The position numbers and the translations under genes are program-made. Shown one piece after another: positions 26,270 through 39,986 of a stretch of 64,000 nucleotides of DNA. The stretch is taken from NCBI RefSeq assembly GCF_019649055.1, contig NW_026570271.1, positions 806,001-870,000 of the forward strand, in the 5' to 3' direction. Within the stretch, counting starts at the first letter, position 1; each line of letters begins with the position of its first letter. The notes below the pieces were generated by a model. The model saw nothing but the letters and a program-made list of their open reading frames with translations. It ran no database searches and was not told the DNA's origin. The stretch is from Paramacrobiotus metropolitanus. Lineage: Eukaryota > Tardigrada > Eutardigrada > Parachela > Macrobiotidae.

Positions 26270-26430
26270 TGCGACAGTGGGCAAAGCGGCATTTCGCCGA
26301 GGACAACCCGACGCAGGACTTTTGGCCGCAGAAATTTCACCGCAAGGTCATTTCGCAGCGTCGCGCTTCGTCGCGGGAGACTTAGTTGGCAGGACATCAC
26401 GCCGCGAGACATTTCGTCCCAAGGCCACGT
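26270..26430. repeat. Degenerate GC-rich minisatellite
   Basis: A run of diverged units of about 15-16 bp built on variants of gcaggacatttcgccgc (catttcgccgaggac, cgcaggactttt, catttcgcagc, ggacatcacgccgcg, gagacatttcgtcc). It is clearly GC-richer than its surroundings and lies between SMYD copy A and the GNAT gene. The rest of 25853-27668 holds no recognisable gene. Confidence 0.5.
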
Positions 26431-27668
26431 CGATGAAAAGTTATTCCTTTAACAGATAAATTTTTTAGGAAATCACTATAGCCACCCCTTTTCACCCCCG
26501 TTTTTTCATATTGGCCAGTCGGTTGCATTCCGTAGGTACGTCGGAGAGTGCATTACATGGAAAAATGATGGAATTAAGTAATTCGTGACACTGGTAGTCA
26601 TTAGTCAATGCTTCCCGCAAACACAATGGCGGACGATTTCCGATTACGCTGTGACGACTGCATCGCTAATTATGGCTGCATAAATAAATGGTAAAATTAC
26701 AAACTAAATTTATCCTAACGTACGAGTATCAAAGCAAATCAAACAGTTTTGTTCGCTTCGTAACAACAATAAGGATAGAACAACCACTACTTTTTTAAGT
26801 CAACCTGGTCGAAATTATCAGATATCATCACAACGCTTTTCTTGTTCTTATGATCTTATCGAACGTTTTGAGTCTTAAGTGGCCATGGCAGGACACCGTT
26901 GACGTTTTCCCCGCTGGGAAGGTCATAAATAACAGACGCTTATGAATTTCGCTGCCATCGGTGACGTATAAAATTTACATAAACCTCAGATCCCTGAAAA
27001 TGGGAAATGAAATGGGTGTCTGTACCTAATAATCGCAAATACTTCGTTCTTATTTAACTAATTGTGAAAAAGGTGCCTGTAATTAACGGGATGCAAAAGG
27101 GGGTGGGTGTGGCCATTGCAGTTAAGTGCTGCTTTGTAGTCCCACAGTAGCGATGTGTTTTGTTATTAATTGGTGATAATTGGTTTTTCGATTTTGGCAA
27201 ATGCCCTGTGCTAGCAAAAACGGCTTTTATCGATTTTGTTAGCATTGCATTGCACTGCATTGCTAAGAAAGCCGTCTTAATAGTAGCAGTGGTGCGTAAA
27301 CGCCGGTTATAAAGAGTATTAAAGACTGCATGAAAGCCAATAATGCCAAGAAGAATTCGTGAAGTATTAGTATGTAGATATCTTTATCTGCGGCCAACCT
27401 AGACTGATAAACTGTGACAAGTTGGTTGATTTTTAGTATGTAGAACGATACCCCTATTGTGCGGATCTAGCGGAATTTGAAATGATACGTGATAGTGTGA
27501 TACTAGTATTATTTATGCGTGGCTATGTTAACGGTACGATAAGCAAGTGAGCGCAGCTCATAATAATGTGTTGTACGCTGGGAATCCAAGAAATGTCTAA
27601 ATAAAAATTAATGTGCATTTTTTGAATATTTTGGTTATAATTTGAAGCCGTTAGAATACAGAAACGCA

Positions 27669-28586
27669 ATGTCGGAAACGACGAAATCGACGCAGTCTGA
27701 TCTACTGAATGTGCAGTGCTGCAATACGGACAACCTTCGCAGCCGGCTCAATGCAGCGCTGGAGAAGATGGCCGAGGAGAACAACATCGCCGCTACGTAT
27801 GATCATGTCACATTCACCGGTTTAATCGATCCCGATTCTAACTTTGCCGGACTGATCAACGATGAAATTGTCACAACGATATCGGCATGCAATTACGACG
27901 ACCGGTTTTCTTTTATTGGCAGCTTCTTAACCCTTAAAGCATACCAACGACAAGGGTGTGGACGGAAAATATTCGAAGCATGCCTGGAACACGCCGGTGA
28001 TCGAGTAATCGGGATGTATTCCGTAGAACACATGGTGGACTGGTATAAAGCCTACGGATTCGAGCAGACGACCACCACTAACACATATCGTCTGTATCCT
28101 GGAAAGAAGCCGGCAGTGCTCGGTCATCAGGACGATGCCCATATTGCTGCGGTTTCGGAGGTTGATTTTGATGACCTTTGCCACTTCGACCGCAAGTATT
28201 TCCCGGCGGAGCGCCGAGCCTTCTTAAAAGCTTGGCTTAATCATCCGAAAATCACGTCTGCTTTGGCTTATGTCGAAGACGGTAAAATCCTGGGTTATGG
28301 AGCGATCCGGAAATGCGTCGGCGATAAGGTTTGCAAAGTTGGACCCTTACTTGCTGACAGCTTTGACGTGGCGGAACGGTTGGGAAGAGCGCTGTTGTAT
28401 GGACTGCCGGACGGAATCGAGCTGGTACAATACGAACGTATAACTGCTAACGTACAGGCTGGAGTGTTAGCGGAAAAGTTGGGATTCGACGCTACACCGT
28501 TCGGAGGTGCTGTGATGTACAAAAATGGCCGCCCGGATTTTGATGTTAGCGGTGTGTATTCGTACACCTCCGGGGCATACGGCTAA
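27669..28586 (+). CDS. GNAT acetyltransferase with two GNAT-like domains
   Basis: Single-exon frame of 305 aa starting at ATG 27669 (MSETTKSTQS); the frame is open a little upstream but without an earlier ATG. The N-terminal half is a Gcn5-type N-acetyltransferase fold: the acetyl-CoA loop RQGCGR lies around residues 94-99, followed by IFEACLEHAGDR and the beta-5 region. The C-terminal half has the layout of the YitH/HolE-type second domain (LGYGAIRKCVG, KVGPLLADSFDVAERLGRAL, then LAEKLGFDATP and a final VMYKNGRP). Acetyl-CoA-dependent transfer is expected by family; the substrate is unknown and a cytosolic site is likely (no signal peptide or membrane segment). A possible AATAAA signal lies at 28777-28782. 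It is divergent from SMYD copy A and convergent with copy B; a relic of the same gene lies at 63126-63262. Confidence 0.9.
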   Translation: MSETTKSTQSDLLNVQCCNTDNLRSRLNAALEKMAEENNIAATYDHVTFTGLIDPDSNFAGLINDEIVTTISACNYDDRFSFIGSFLTLKAYQRQGCGRKIFEACLEHAGDRVIGMYSVEHMVDWYKAYGFEQTTTTNTYRLYPGKKPAVLGHQDDAHIAAVSEVDFDDLCHFDRKYFPAERRAFLKAWLNHPKITSALAYVEDGKILGYGAIRKCVGDKVCKVGPLLADSFDVAERLGRALLYGLPDGIELVQYERITANVQAGVLAEKLGFDATPFGGAVMYKNGRPDFDVSGVYSYTSGAYG

Positions 28587-29130
28587 TCTTATCAAAATAA
28601 TTCAGCGTTGTCTACTAAGAACGGAATATTGTAATACTGATCGTCACTGTTCAGCCACGACCACAGTTATAGTCGCCAAGAACGTAATCACCAATATTTC
28701 ATGGTATCAAGGAAGTGGTAGTACGAGTAATTGTATCGTACTTATTTGCTGGAGGAATTCACGGAGTAAATGCAGTAATAAACCGATATTCGCATTTTGC
28801 TTGTTGTTTGACCATGAAAATTTTTATTAGGTAACAGTTAAGCGTATATAAAAAACAGGACTACCTTCCTTAACAACCGGTAAGCTAAAACGTTGCTGAA
28901 GATAAGCAGTCGATTAATCCGCTTCCCAACTTCTGCCGTAGATGACGAATTGTTCATCCCATAAAATATAGCAGTTCAATTAAAGCCTAATCGAATAAAA
29001 TAATGAAGATTCCCGCTCAGAAACTTTTGTATTATTTCATGCACAAGCAAGCACCCAGCAAAATATGCAGACGTCAAAAGACAAGAACAAACCATCTAAC
29101 CGACAACAAATTAAATTGCACGCTTTCACG
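28587..29130. other. Convergent 3' flank, nothing recognised
   Basis: 544 bp between the GNAT stop (plus) and the SMYD copy B stop (minus); probably the 3' UTRs of both. No further element seen. Confidence 0.4.
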
Positions 29131-32100
29131 CTATTTCCGACCACGAAAAGCCCTCTCAATCTCGTGCACGTAGCGGGTAGTGCGCGCTACCAGGGCAAGG
29201 CCTTCCAGGGCCTCCTTGGAGTTCTCCCCATACAGCGTCTCAAAAATGTTGGCAGATTCGCGGCAGTAATCAAGGATAACGGGGCACGCTGTCTCCGACA
29301 TTATCTGCAGTTGCTTCTTCTCCGCTGCCGACAGCTGACCAACCCGGCCGACCACGCGTTTTTTGAGAGCGTCAATCGACGAAGCTCCGGCTATCGACAT
29401 GACAAGTGCGCGGAAAGTTTCGTATTTCGGATAAATATTTCTGCAAACGTTAGAACAATTAACTTTATCTTTTTTCAATGGTTGATTTCGGAAATTTAGA
29501 CAAAAGGTCTCAGCTCTCAGGTATTTTAGTTTTTATTCTAACTGAGCAAATTATTCACAAAATAAACAAACTATTTAACAAACTATTTATTCCGATAACT
29601 TGAAAATTTAAATTTTTTTCTAACCAATTTTTACAACGAAACAATTTTTACAACGAAAATTAGGCTGGCGAATTTCCGACGTGTGGATCGCGACTTCCGT
29701 TTCAATCGACTGCACACTCACAATTAGTAAGACACGGCTGATACGCTATAAATAGCGCAAGAATTCCAAAAAAATACGAATAATATTATTTTATAAAGTA
29801 AACATCATTTTACTTAAAAAAGTAAATATTCTTTCGCTGGATAAAATAAATCAATACAGTACATCCGGATTTACCGCGCGCAAACGATCAGCTCCTGCAT
29901 CATCTTCCAGCCCTCCTCAAAACGATTTGCATCGTACAGTTTTCGCGGCACTTCCCAGCCCAGTACATAGCGGATGTGCGCATCCGGGTGGAGGATGTCG
30001 GCGGCGTCCAGCTCCTTGCAGAGATCGGCTACCAAGGGATTGTGGATCTGGTTGGGAAAGCGTGTCTTAATCGCTTCGTGCTGCTGCATGTAGTGGTGAT
30101 AGCGCTTCAACCGCTCCTTGTTCACCGCACCGCATTCCGTACAGGGCTGCAGAGCGCGGACATCGCTGGGAATCCGGTTCGTGCAGCCCACCGTAGCGCA
30201 TTTAAAGGGATTGATCTCGGCTTCCTGCCACAAACCCGCGAATTTTTCAAGCTTTAATGCTAGTTACTGTAATTTGCTTTATTATGTATTATGAATGTAG
30301 CACGAAATACTGCCAGTAGCGTAAAGTACGAATTTATCACGAACCGGGTATTTATTTATTATAAATTAATTTCTTATGAAACTACTCGTATTAGTCATCA
30401 ATATACTCGTACATCTACGATATGTACAAAAAATAACTAGTTTACAGTACTTAAAATTAATCAAATTATACTTATCAGTTTATTGACTTATTGCTTACGT
30501 ATTTAGAATATCAGTTTACGTATATAATTTAATTTATATTAACCATATCAGAAAGTTTTTGAACGTGGTAGTGCATATATATTTTTGTTTCTAATTTATT
30601 TTTGTTAAGTTATTAACCGAGTTATAAATTTGCCTATTTTATACACAATAAATCGATATTTAAATATATATTTAAATTAATTAAGATGAGCGTTACATAC
30701 GTATTGTGGGGTGCATTTGCGGCACGTGCACGGGTATCCGTGGAGTTTCTCGAATTCCGCACGACGCCCGGCCCGTGACAGGTAGAACGGTTCCTGCATC
30801 TCATTGTAGCGCAGCTGCAAGGGAGTACATGTCATTTGTGGGGACACCAACGGTTAGCAACTTCACTGTCACACGATGATAATTAAATCGTATGTAAGAG
30901 AATTCGCTAACGTCTTTCAGTCCGGTGTAGTTGTTGATATCCTCCGCAGCACGGACGAATAAGCGGCGTCCCCGGAAGGTCATCACCACATTCATATCCC
31001 AGCACACCGGCGTCATGAGACGCGGCGAGGCCAGCGGATACACGGCCATCCCAATGGGCGCCGTCCCGATCACCGCGTCTACGATGGGCATGGCGTTGTG
31101 CGCGATATTGGCGTAATACTTCACCATGTCGGCCACGGAACAACCCAGCTGCGGATCCGTCACCACCGACAAACACCTAGGGACAGACACGCCGAATTAT
31201 TTTACGGCACACAAAATGCACTAAAATAGGTGTGAAGAGGGAAAAGCGAACGGTATTCACTGATCAAGTGAGTTTGACAACACCAACAAGCTAATAACAA
31301 TCGGAGAATCAGGATAATACGAAATTACAATGGACGGACAAACGTACAGTTGTTCCGTCGGGTTAATGTTGGATAACTTCGGGTTAGACGGCAGCATGTT
31401 CCACAGTTCCTTGGCCGATTTCGGCCCTAGTTCAGAAGTCTCAATCATGGTGTTCAACTGGAAAATAAAACAACAAAACGGATCGACATTACGTCATTAA
31501 TGTTATTAATAACATGCAGTTAAGCCTTAAGGGAGCCAGCGTCCCACAAAACTGATCGAGAGGGGCGTTCTACAAGCAACCACCATGGGGGCCGGCGATA
31601 CTAAACAGCCGACGAATCCCCTACAGTAGTAAACCGTTATCGCATACTCCCGGATCGCAGTCACAAATAAAGCACCAATAATAAAGTGAACGATCAGTAT
31701 GAGCACCTTGAGTTTGTTGATCAACTTGAGGATGAGCTCGCGCGGCACGTCCAGGCTGTACTGGGTGCTGCTGCCCGAGGGTCCGCGGTCCGTCTCCATG
31801 GAGCTGCCCGTCCCGCTCTGCTTCAGCAGGCTGCATTCCAGTTTATGCTCCACTTTCCAGTCGGCAGTCTAACAAGCAGCTGTCACAGCTCCTGAATCTT
31901 CTTAACTATTTACGTAAATTGTCACTGAAAGCCGTGAGCAGCGCTGTACTGTGGCTGCAGTACTTCAAGTACCCCAGAATAAACAGCAACGGGTTCAGTA
32001 ATTTCATTTATTGACTTCGGCCTCTGGTAAGCCTTAAAAAATTATGCTACAGTACCTTTTGCAAATTTGTTTGGCAAATGTAATATTTTAATTGTGGAAG

Positions 32101-32383
32101 ACTGAGGTGTCTGCATTCACGAGATGTCTCAAACTGAGCGAGAGAGTGGAAAAAAACCTACCGATTAGAAAACTCGAGCATGGCATACCTGGCAAGACAC
32201 GCTACAATAGCGGTGCAGCTTGCATCCCGAACAGGTTCGTAGCTGTCGATTTTCCTTCAGACAATAGGCACACCGCGTCTTGTACGCATTACTCTCCAGG
32301 ACCCACACCAGGGGATCACAGCTTACCACAAGCTCCCCAGCTGTAAAAGAACGACTGCCAGCTGTGGCCTGCACAGGCTCCAT
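29131..32383 (-). CDS. SMYD-like SET/MYND protein, copy B, intact
   Basis: Exons 32189-32383, 31707-31868, 31348-31457, 30912-31176, 30701-30814, 29875-30224, 29131-29440; total 1506 bp, 501 aa, every phase closing. Domains: short N-terminus; MYND finger residues about 30-80 (CAYCLKENRQLRTCSGCKLHRYC, C, H, C; the last ligands in EHKLEC); serine-rich linker; SET core with AVYPLASPRLMTPVCWDMN; LRY, then post-SET CTCRKC; C(x4)C and CTEC cysteines; TPR-like helical C-terminus (LHPDAHIRYVLGW...). The SMYD family usually methylates lysines, but NHSCxPN is absent and the N-terminal SAM-binding GxG strand is missing, so catalysis is doubtful. The in-frame TAA after VCAR is the exon 6 splice donor, not the end of the protein. 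Sister to copy A; nucleus or cytosol expected from the family. Confidence 0.88.
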
Positions 32384-33218
32384 CGCTGTTATCGCACTGA
32401 TAACTATCGAAAATTTTGACAAAGTACAGACAACAGACCGCGATAGGTCGTATGGAACAAAACTCAAAAGTCGAATTTTTATCGGAGTAGGTGGTAATAA
32501 GTAATAACGTTGCTAAATCGACAACAAAGGAAGACTCGTAAAGTCATAACTCGTAACTCGTAATGAAGAATTTATTTGTAAAATAATACAAAGTATTATG
32601 AATTTGGCTTTTTGGATCTTGAAGCATTATGTGGCTGCCGCCATGCGTACGCTAATGGCAGGCAGCTACGTTATGTCGCTTACTTCCGGACTGCCCGGAC
32701 TGCTACGAGTACGAGACTACAAATAGTTGGCAACTTCACTGACAAACAACTGGAAATGTGTGTAACTGGAAATTGGAATGAATGAAGCAAGGCGCTGCTG
32801 TTTGTTACACATTACAGTGAGCCTCCTCTTAAGGGAAGATACACAGTACCAAATTCCAGCACATGCACGAAAACTTTCCCTTTCCCTCCCAAATACTTTT
32901 TTCAGAGCCTTATCATTGTGACATTTTAAATCGACGAAATTTGTGTTGTTTGCATGAGAAAACCGCTTATGCGCTCCACATCCGGTTGAGAAGTTATGGC
33001 TGCAAGAAAATTCCAAAAAGTTTAAGCGCCTTTAGCCTTTAGGTATACTTTAGGTCTACCAAAAGTCTGATTATGGATCGATTTGCTTCAAATTTTTAAC
33101 CTTTTACTGCATGCATGACGCTGAGAACCTAACCGTCCCGAGTCTCCCGACTATAAGATAGGGGCACTTCTTCTCAGTTCTCTGTATAACTTTCACACCC
33201 TTTTCAGCCAGAAAGCCA

Positions 33219-33285
33219 AGATCGGAGAATGTTGGTTTACTGATCGGAGAATGTTGATTTAAGAATCGGATCGGAGAATGACTTT
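33219..33285 (+). repeat. Short tandem repeat, gatcggagaatg
   Basis: Three spaced copies of gatcggagaatg within about 65 bp between SMYD copies B and C. The rest of 32384-33542 shows no gene. Confidence 0.6.
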
Positions 33286-33542
33286 ACATAACTTCGTTAC
33301 TTCACAAATGAATTGCACTGAAATGGCTCAATGCCAGCCGCCGTAGACATCGCGGCGTGAGACTGTACAGTATCCAGATCGCAAGGAATTTCGCAGCCCG
33401 TCAACAAGGGCAATGCGCCCACATGGCACAAGAACTCTGAAATGCACGTCAAACTGAATTACAGTTTTGGACATCTACCAGTTTTCAAAACATACATAAA
33501 AGCATCAGCGCAGATTCGCCGCAGAGTAAATTGAGCAAAACG

Positions 33543-35897
33543 TCACATCAACGAACACATCGACTTAAAAGGACCCTTGGAGTTATCACTGTCAGATGTC
33601 GTGAAAGCCTCCTCAATGCGGCATACCGTCGACGTTATCTTCTCAACCCAAGCATCGTTCATCTGCGCTTCCAGTGACTCATTACCAAACAAAACAGAAA
33701 AAATATCCTTCGCCTCATCAGCATACTCCAACATGAGACGGCACACATCCCCAGCCAACGTCTGCAGCTTTTGCTTCGCCGGCTCCGGCAGCTGGGCAAT
33801 GCCACTCAGTATTCGTGTTTCCAACGCTTCGGTAGTATCCCGCCCAATGGCAAGCAGCCAAGCAGCGCGAATAATCGTATACTTTGGACAAATCTTCCTG
33901 TAGAGTGGACATGCAATAGTGTTACGCCTACAGTTTCTGGATTTTACGCCTGATTTACTGTAATGTCAATTTTATTCCCAGATGTGAAAGTACCGCACAA
34001 CAGTTCCAAAATCTTTCATCATTTTCCAGCCTTCGTCGAAGCGATTCTGATTATAATAGTTTTGTGCTAATGGCTGGCCGCAGACATAACGGAAATGCGC
34101 ATCCGGCTGCAGGATGCCAGCAGTCTCCAGTTTCTTACAAAGTTGCAGTATCATGGCCATCTGGTACTCCTCCGGGCAGTTACTCTTAATCGTCGCGTAT
34201 TGCTGTGCAAAGCGACGAAACTGCGTCAGTCGCTCTCCGTTCAGGGCACCACATTCCGAACAAGCTTCCAGTGCACGATTGTCGCTTGGAATTTGATTGC
34301 TGCATCCGACCGTCACACATTGCAGTGGATTGATGTCGGCATCCTAAAATACAAGGGTTAAAGCTTCAGATAGACTGCCATGCAACGGACTCCGACGTTC
34401 AGCCTCAAAGTTGATTAAAAACGTACATATGCTTCCGTGCATTTGCGGCAAGTACATGGACGCCCGTGACGCAGCTCAAAATGAGCGCGTCGTTCCGCTC
34501 TGGTCATGTACCATAGATCCTCCATGTCGTTATAGCGCAACTTAAAAGAACATAAATGGTAACAGAGTAACAAAACGGACGTTGCTGAGCATTTCTACGT
34601 AAGACGAGATCTTGCACAAGAGTACGACACTTACGTCTCCAAGACCAGTAAACTGCGGAATGTCCTCCACAACATGGATAAACAAGCGCCGTCCGTGGCG
34701 GTTCATCACTACATTGATATCCCAGCACACCGGCGTCATTTCTCCTCGCGGTGCTTGTGGATACACCGCTCTGCCGATCGGTGCGGAGAAGGGGTTGAGT
34801 ACATCGTAAATGTTCACACCATTATAACTGAGAATCCCCATACAAGTTGTGAGGTCCTGGAGAAGCGGTTCGGCTCCCCTGGAATTGCCCAAATCCGTGA
34901 GCAGTATTCGCATCATAACTCGTACGTAAGACTAAACTATGGAGCACTTTACGGACGCGTCAGAGAAAACAATAACTTACTTCTCTTGCACCATGCGTTC
35001 AACTTCCGATTTCAGGGGATTAGCGGGCAGCATGAGCAGAAGATCTTCGACTGATTGCAGACCCATCCCCGGGATGTCCATCGTCGCGTTCATCTAAAGA
35101 ACCGTAAAAGGACTACAATAAGCAGCCGTATTACGTACAATGGCCATCATAATGGAGCTTACACCACGAGTCTAATAATTTTATTCAAGTACTGTACTGT
35201 ACATTAGGTTTGACTGCAGGTAATTAATAGTCGGAGGCAGATTACTTAAAACGGCCATACGGAGAGCGACTCTACCGTCGCATTCCCGTATGTTACACTT
35301 ACACCCTATCATGGCACTTTATTTGCAATAAAATTGGTTTTACTGTACCCTGATTTTGTTGATCAATTTTGTGGTCAAGTGAGAGGCCACAGGCAAAGAA
35401 CGGAGATAAATGGGTAACGGAGGGTTGTTTGCCGCTGCATCCCGTGCGTCTTCATTGCCGAGTTCCTTCAGCATGGCACATTCCAGTTTGTGCTCCACTT
35501 TCCAATCAGCGGCCTATTCTCAACCAAACGACATAATCAGCAACATATTAAAATTTTAACGCTGTCTGAAAACTGCAACGGCCCAAAGTCGTCCCATTAC
35601 TCCCATACCAGTGTGCACGGACTAGGCAGTCCTCCGTCTTGTTTTGCATTTATTGATGCTTTCATCTACACTTCTACCGCAGTTTGGTAGAAAAAAGAAC
35701 CAACGTACCTGGCAATCCGAATCGCAGTAGCGGTGCAGTCGACATCCCGAACATGTTCGTAATCCCGGGCTTTTATTCCAGCAGTAGGCACAGTGCGTTT
35801 TGTAGGCGCTGATCTCCAGCATCCATACCATCGGATCACAGGACATCACCAGCTCGCCAGCAAAAAAAGAACGCTTACCAGCCACTTTTGATGCCAT
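33543..35897 (-). CDS. SMYD-like SET/MYND protein, copy C (frame uncertain at the exon 3/4 junction)
   Basis: Exons 35709-35897, 35349-35513, 34981-35093, 34635-about 34918, 34427-34540, 33994-34343, 33543-33897. The MYND ligands are complete (CAYCWNKSPGLRTCSGCRLHRYC plus EHKLEC), exon 3 has IPGMGLQSVEDLLLMLP, the SET core reads AVYPQAPRGEMTPVCWDINVV and the post-SET is CTCRKC. The C-terminus is longer than in B and ends SKGPFKSMCSLM. Exon 3 ends in phase 2 as in the other copies, but no AG near 34918-34950 enters the SET frame in the matching phase; the summed coding length is off by one. So there is a one-base indel or an unusual splice. All other exons are open. Groups with copies F, G and H by sequence. 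Confidence 0.7.
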
Positions 35898-37117
35898 TTT
35901 CACGGAGAACTTCAAACAGGAGAACCTATTAATCTGTAGAGGAAAACAATTCAGAAACAGTATTAAAATGGTTCGCGAATTCGGAAATTCGATACGGTGA
36001 TTTAAACTGATTGCTCCTCTCATACAGAGCGCTGACAGCGGAGCAAAGTGACGCGGCGTTTGTTTGTTCCCTCTATGGTAGAACTTGCGCCGACTACATA
36101 CTGTATACGTAACTGGCGATCAAGTAGTGACTCATATTTGGATTTTGCATGCCGATTCCAGAGACATGCTGAGCGTTCAGACTTCAGAGTCACTGAATCA
36201 GACTCAAAGCTTCACCAAATTTGAGCTCAGAGATACGAACCGATGATTATCCTGTAAAATGAACCGTTTCGATAAAAACTAACCGAATGAAGCAAAGCAG
36301 CAGGTTTCAGATTAAAAACATCCGGTGCGCTGCAGGTTGCAAGTGTATTCAAGGCATCCAGCCCACCACCTTGCAGGTTGCAAAGAACGCAGAATCAGCT
36401 GCTCATCAACAGGCCGAGAACTCGCGAGAATAACACAGAAACTACCTTTGCCACGGTCCGAGACCATTCCACCCAATGACTAAACGGGCCACCACAGCGT
36501 CCGTTCATACTTGGCAGTTGGCGATCGCCGTATTTGCAGCCAGCTGCCAGCCACACAACAACCAGGAACAAATCAACTGGACTCCGGTAGATCACATTGG
36601 CAACAGGTCACAGTGGTGATTGCCGAAATTTTGCCACATAATTATGACAAAAGATGTGCACCCTGGAAGAGCACTACTTCTATACCGCACATCCGTCCAC
36701 AGTCGTAATATTAGAAATCAAAACGTTAATTTTATATTTCGCCTTGTAGCCAGCAAAGCTGTTTCTTGTACAAAGTATTGTTAATGCCTTCTGCTAAATT
36801 ATCAATAAGATTACTACTCATGGCAAAGATGTTAATACTGTAACAACAGTTATTCAATGTAAACATGTCTGCTTTCAATGCCCAATCAACAGGCTGACTT
36901 TTCAGTTTTCCATGCCAGAAATTAAATTGACAATGTCTGTAGAACTTCTTTCCGCTGTTGGTGAAATAAATATTACCATTTTCCACAGTTAACAGAACAT
37001 AAAGTTTCCAGTTACAAAACATCGTTTGGTTGACCTAATGGAAAAACAGAAAAACTGACATTAGAAAACACAGCAGTTACCGAAATGAACAGAACAGCCA
37101 CTGAAATAACAAAATCA
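35898..37117. other. Intergenic, nothing recognised
   Basis: 1.2 kb between copies C and D: 5' flank of C and 3' flank of D. No supported gene. Confidence 0.4.
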
Positions 37118-39986
37118 CTATTTCTTGGCTTTCCATCCGCTGCCGCGAAAAGCGCGCTCGATGGGGCGTATATTGGTAGTCACTCGCTCCAGCGCAGCTT
37201 CGGCTTGCTGGACCTCCTGGGACTCTTCACCAAACAAAACCGTAAAGATTTCTTTGGCCTCCTCGCAGTACTTGATGGCAAGATGACTGATTTGAGGGGC
37301 TAAGATTCCCAACTCATTTTTCCCCGGTCCCGGCAGCCGACCTGTCCGATTCACCGCTCGTTGGTACAGCGCTGTGGAGGCGGTAATTCCCTGTCCCATT
37401 AGCTGGAGGCCGCGACAAACATCATACTTTGGATAGATTTTCCTACACAGACCTGTTCGTCATACTACCGCTACCGAGTACTCGTATTACTATCTGTAGG
37501 TATTACCATTTCACCGTAGTACGTACATTAGAAAGTCATTAAAAATAGTGAAAAAACATTCAAATATTAATTTAATTATATGTACAGGCTCAGTAATTAT
37601 AAATCGATGTTTTCAATAATATTTATAAAAACTTTACATAAGCTACATAAATGGAAATTAAACGAATTTTATTCCTTTCGGCTACCGTTAGTATTATGCA
37701 GTTAAAGAAAGCTACCGAGAAACGTACCGGACACAGAGAGTTAATCCCACCGTCATCTTCCAGCCCTCCTCCAAGCGGTTCTCATTGAAGTATTTGTTCG
37801 GGATCATCCAGGCGCAGACGTGACGAAAATGCGCGTCCGGCTGCAGGATATCGGCATTTTCTACCTCGTGGCCGAGATTCATCATCATGTTCATCGCCAT
37901 GGAAGCAGTTCCGTTGTGACGCCATTTCAGTCCCTCGTACTCTTGCACAAAACGACGGAATTGCACCAGCCGGCTGCGATTGATGGCACCGCATTCTGAG
38001 CACGCCGCCTGTGCACGACGGTCGCTTGGAATGCGATTCGTGCATCCAACCGTCACACATCGTAGGCGATTAATGTCCGCGTCCTACAGAAGACAACAGA
38101 AGTATTAAATGTGATTTAAATATTTGATCTGAAAAGCGCAGTACGTACGTATTCGTCCGTGCATCTGCGGCAAGGACACGGATAACCGTGACGCTTTCGG
38201 AATTCACCGCGACGTTCCTCGCAAGTTTGGCGCGACGGTTCCATTAGTTCGCTGTATCGCAACTGTGAATAAAAAACGAAAGAAAGCGTAAACATCGCTT
38301 CAGTTTTCTATCGGAAAATCAAGTATCCAAAGCAGCGAAAAACTGTATTGTGACGCGAATACGAAGCGCAGTTATACCGCTTACACAAATATTATTTATT
38401 ATTATCTGTTACGTAAGAGGTAGGATACATTATTAATTAAGTAATTTTATTACTAATAAAGTAGCATTTCGTCGAATGTTTCGAATATTCAACATCGATA
38501 ACTCACATCTTTCAGTCCGGTATACTGCGGAATATCTTCTGCGGCATGGATGAATAATTGTCGTCCGCGGCGGTTCAACACCACATTGATATCCCAGCAC
38601 ACCGGCGTCATTTGGTGTCGCACGGTTTGTGAATACAGGGCGAAACCGATGGGATCCTTGCCATAGCCGGTCAGTACATCGTACAGGGGCCATGTGTTGT
38701 AGCTTAGAATTTCATAATAGATGGATTTATCCGGGAGCATGGAGGACTTTCTGTGAAAAGGAAAAATAATGAGGAATTCGCTCGATCTAAATAACGTAAA
38801 TTAGCTTACTCGAAAGGCAGTACGGGATGGGATTCCGGGTCCGCGTGATTGGCTGGCATCATGCGCAGAACCTCTGCAACAGATTTCGAGCCCATTCCAG
38901 AGACGTCCATCATCGCGTTTCTCTAAAAAATCATTCATTTCGCTTCCAGTGAACAAGCATTTTCAATATTTACGGAAAACCTGTTACCACACCAATGCTT
39001 TGTAGAAGACGCCAAGACGGTATTAGTAAAGGTATTAGACGGTATAAAACGTGAAGATTCACATTACTGCATTCCGGTATGAGCAAATATGAGATCAGTA
39101 ACAAGAGCAACGAGTCGTTGTAATACGCTGTTTAATATGTATCTGCTTCGAAAGTTGCTTCCCCTCGCATTTTTTACCTTAACTTTGAAGTCCAACTTGG
39201 TCGTCATATCCCGGAAGATATCAGTAGACATGGGAAACGGCTGCGATGTTCGGCCACCTCGAAGCCCGGCCAACAGGATAACCGTGGGCTCCGTCTCCCC
39301 GTTCACTAAACCCATCTGCTTCAGCATGGCGCATTCCGCTTTATGCTCCATTTTCCAGTCCGCGGTCTGTCGCAGAAAGTCTTACAGCACAAGTCAACAA
39401 TATTTTATTGGCATCTTCAACGACAGTGATAATGAGCATACACCTATAGGAAAAAGGCCGAGAGCATAGCCAGTGGCAAATTTAGGCGAGCGACCCCACG
39501 TTCGCCAACCGGAGGCAAAAAAACGAATCGAAAGTACGCTGCCAAAATTTTCCTCAGATGACTCCATCCAACCCTCACAGAGAACCTGTCTAAATTTGCG
39601 AGAACCTGGGGGCTGCCAAATCTCTCACTGCCACTCTCCCCCATCCCTTTACAACGGCCTCACTAACATTCGTTTCTTGTGGAAGAAAAAAGTTCGGTTC
39701 TGGCTTAGGGACTGGTGAGGTCTCTACGACCATACCGCGACGCACCAAAATTTATTATTTCATAAACTTTATCGTTTCCTCTTACCTGGCACGTGGTATT
39801 ACAGTAGTGATGCAGTTGACATCCCGCACATTTACGCAATCCCTGGCCATCCTTCAAGCAAAACGCACAGTGGGTTTTGTACGCACTGCGCTCCAAGACC
39901 CACACCAAAGGATCACAGGCCATGACAACATCGCCAGGAGCGAAGGAACGCTTCTCAGTGATCGGTACAGATTCCTGGGTCTCCAT
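37118..39986 (-). CDS. SMYD-like SET/MYND protein, copy D, intact
   Basis: Exons 39786-39986, 39178-39366, 38810-38922, 38507-38750, 38149-38262, 37728-38083, 37118-37442; total 1542 bp, 513 aa, all phases closing. MYND: CAFCLKDGQGLRKCAGCQLHHYC and EHKAEC. Exon 3 helix is DVSGMGSKSVAEVLRMMP. SET core: ALYSQTVRHQMTPVCWDINVV, then RRGRQLFIH. Post-SET CPCRRC. The cysteine module CVTVGC...CSEC follows, then the helical C-terminus, ending GSGWKAKK. Exon 6 is 356 bp, 6 bp longer than in most copies, a feature shared only with copy E; with SRQT and NRLE(D)GWK this makes D and E sisters. The catalytic NHSC motif is absent as in the other copies. Confidence 0.88.
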
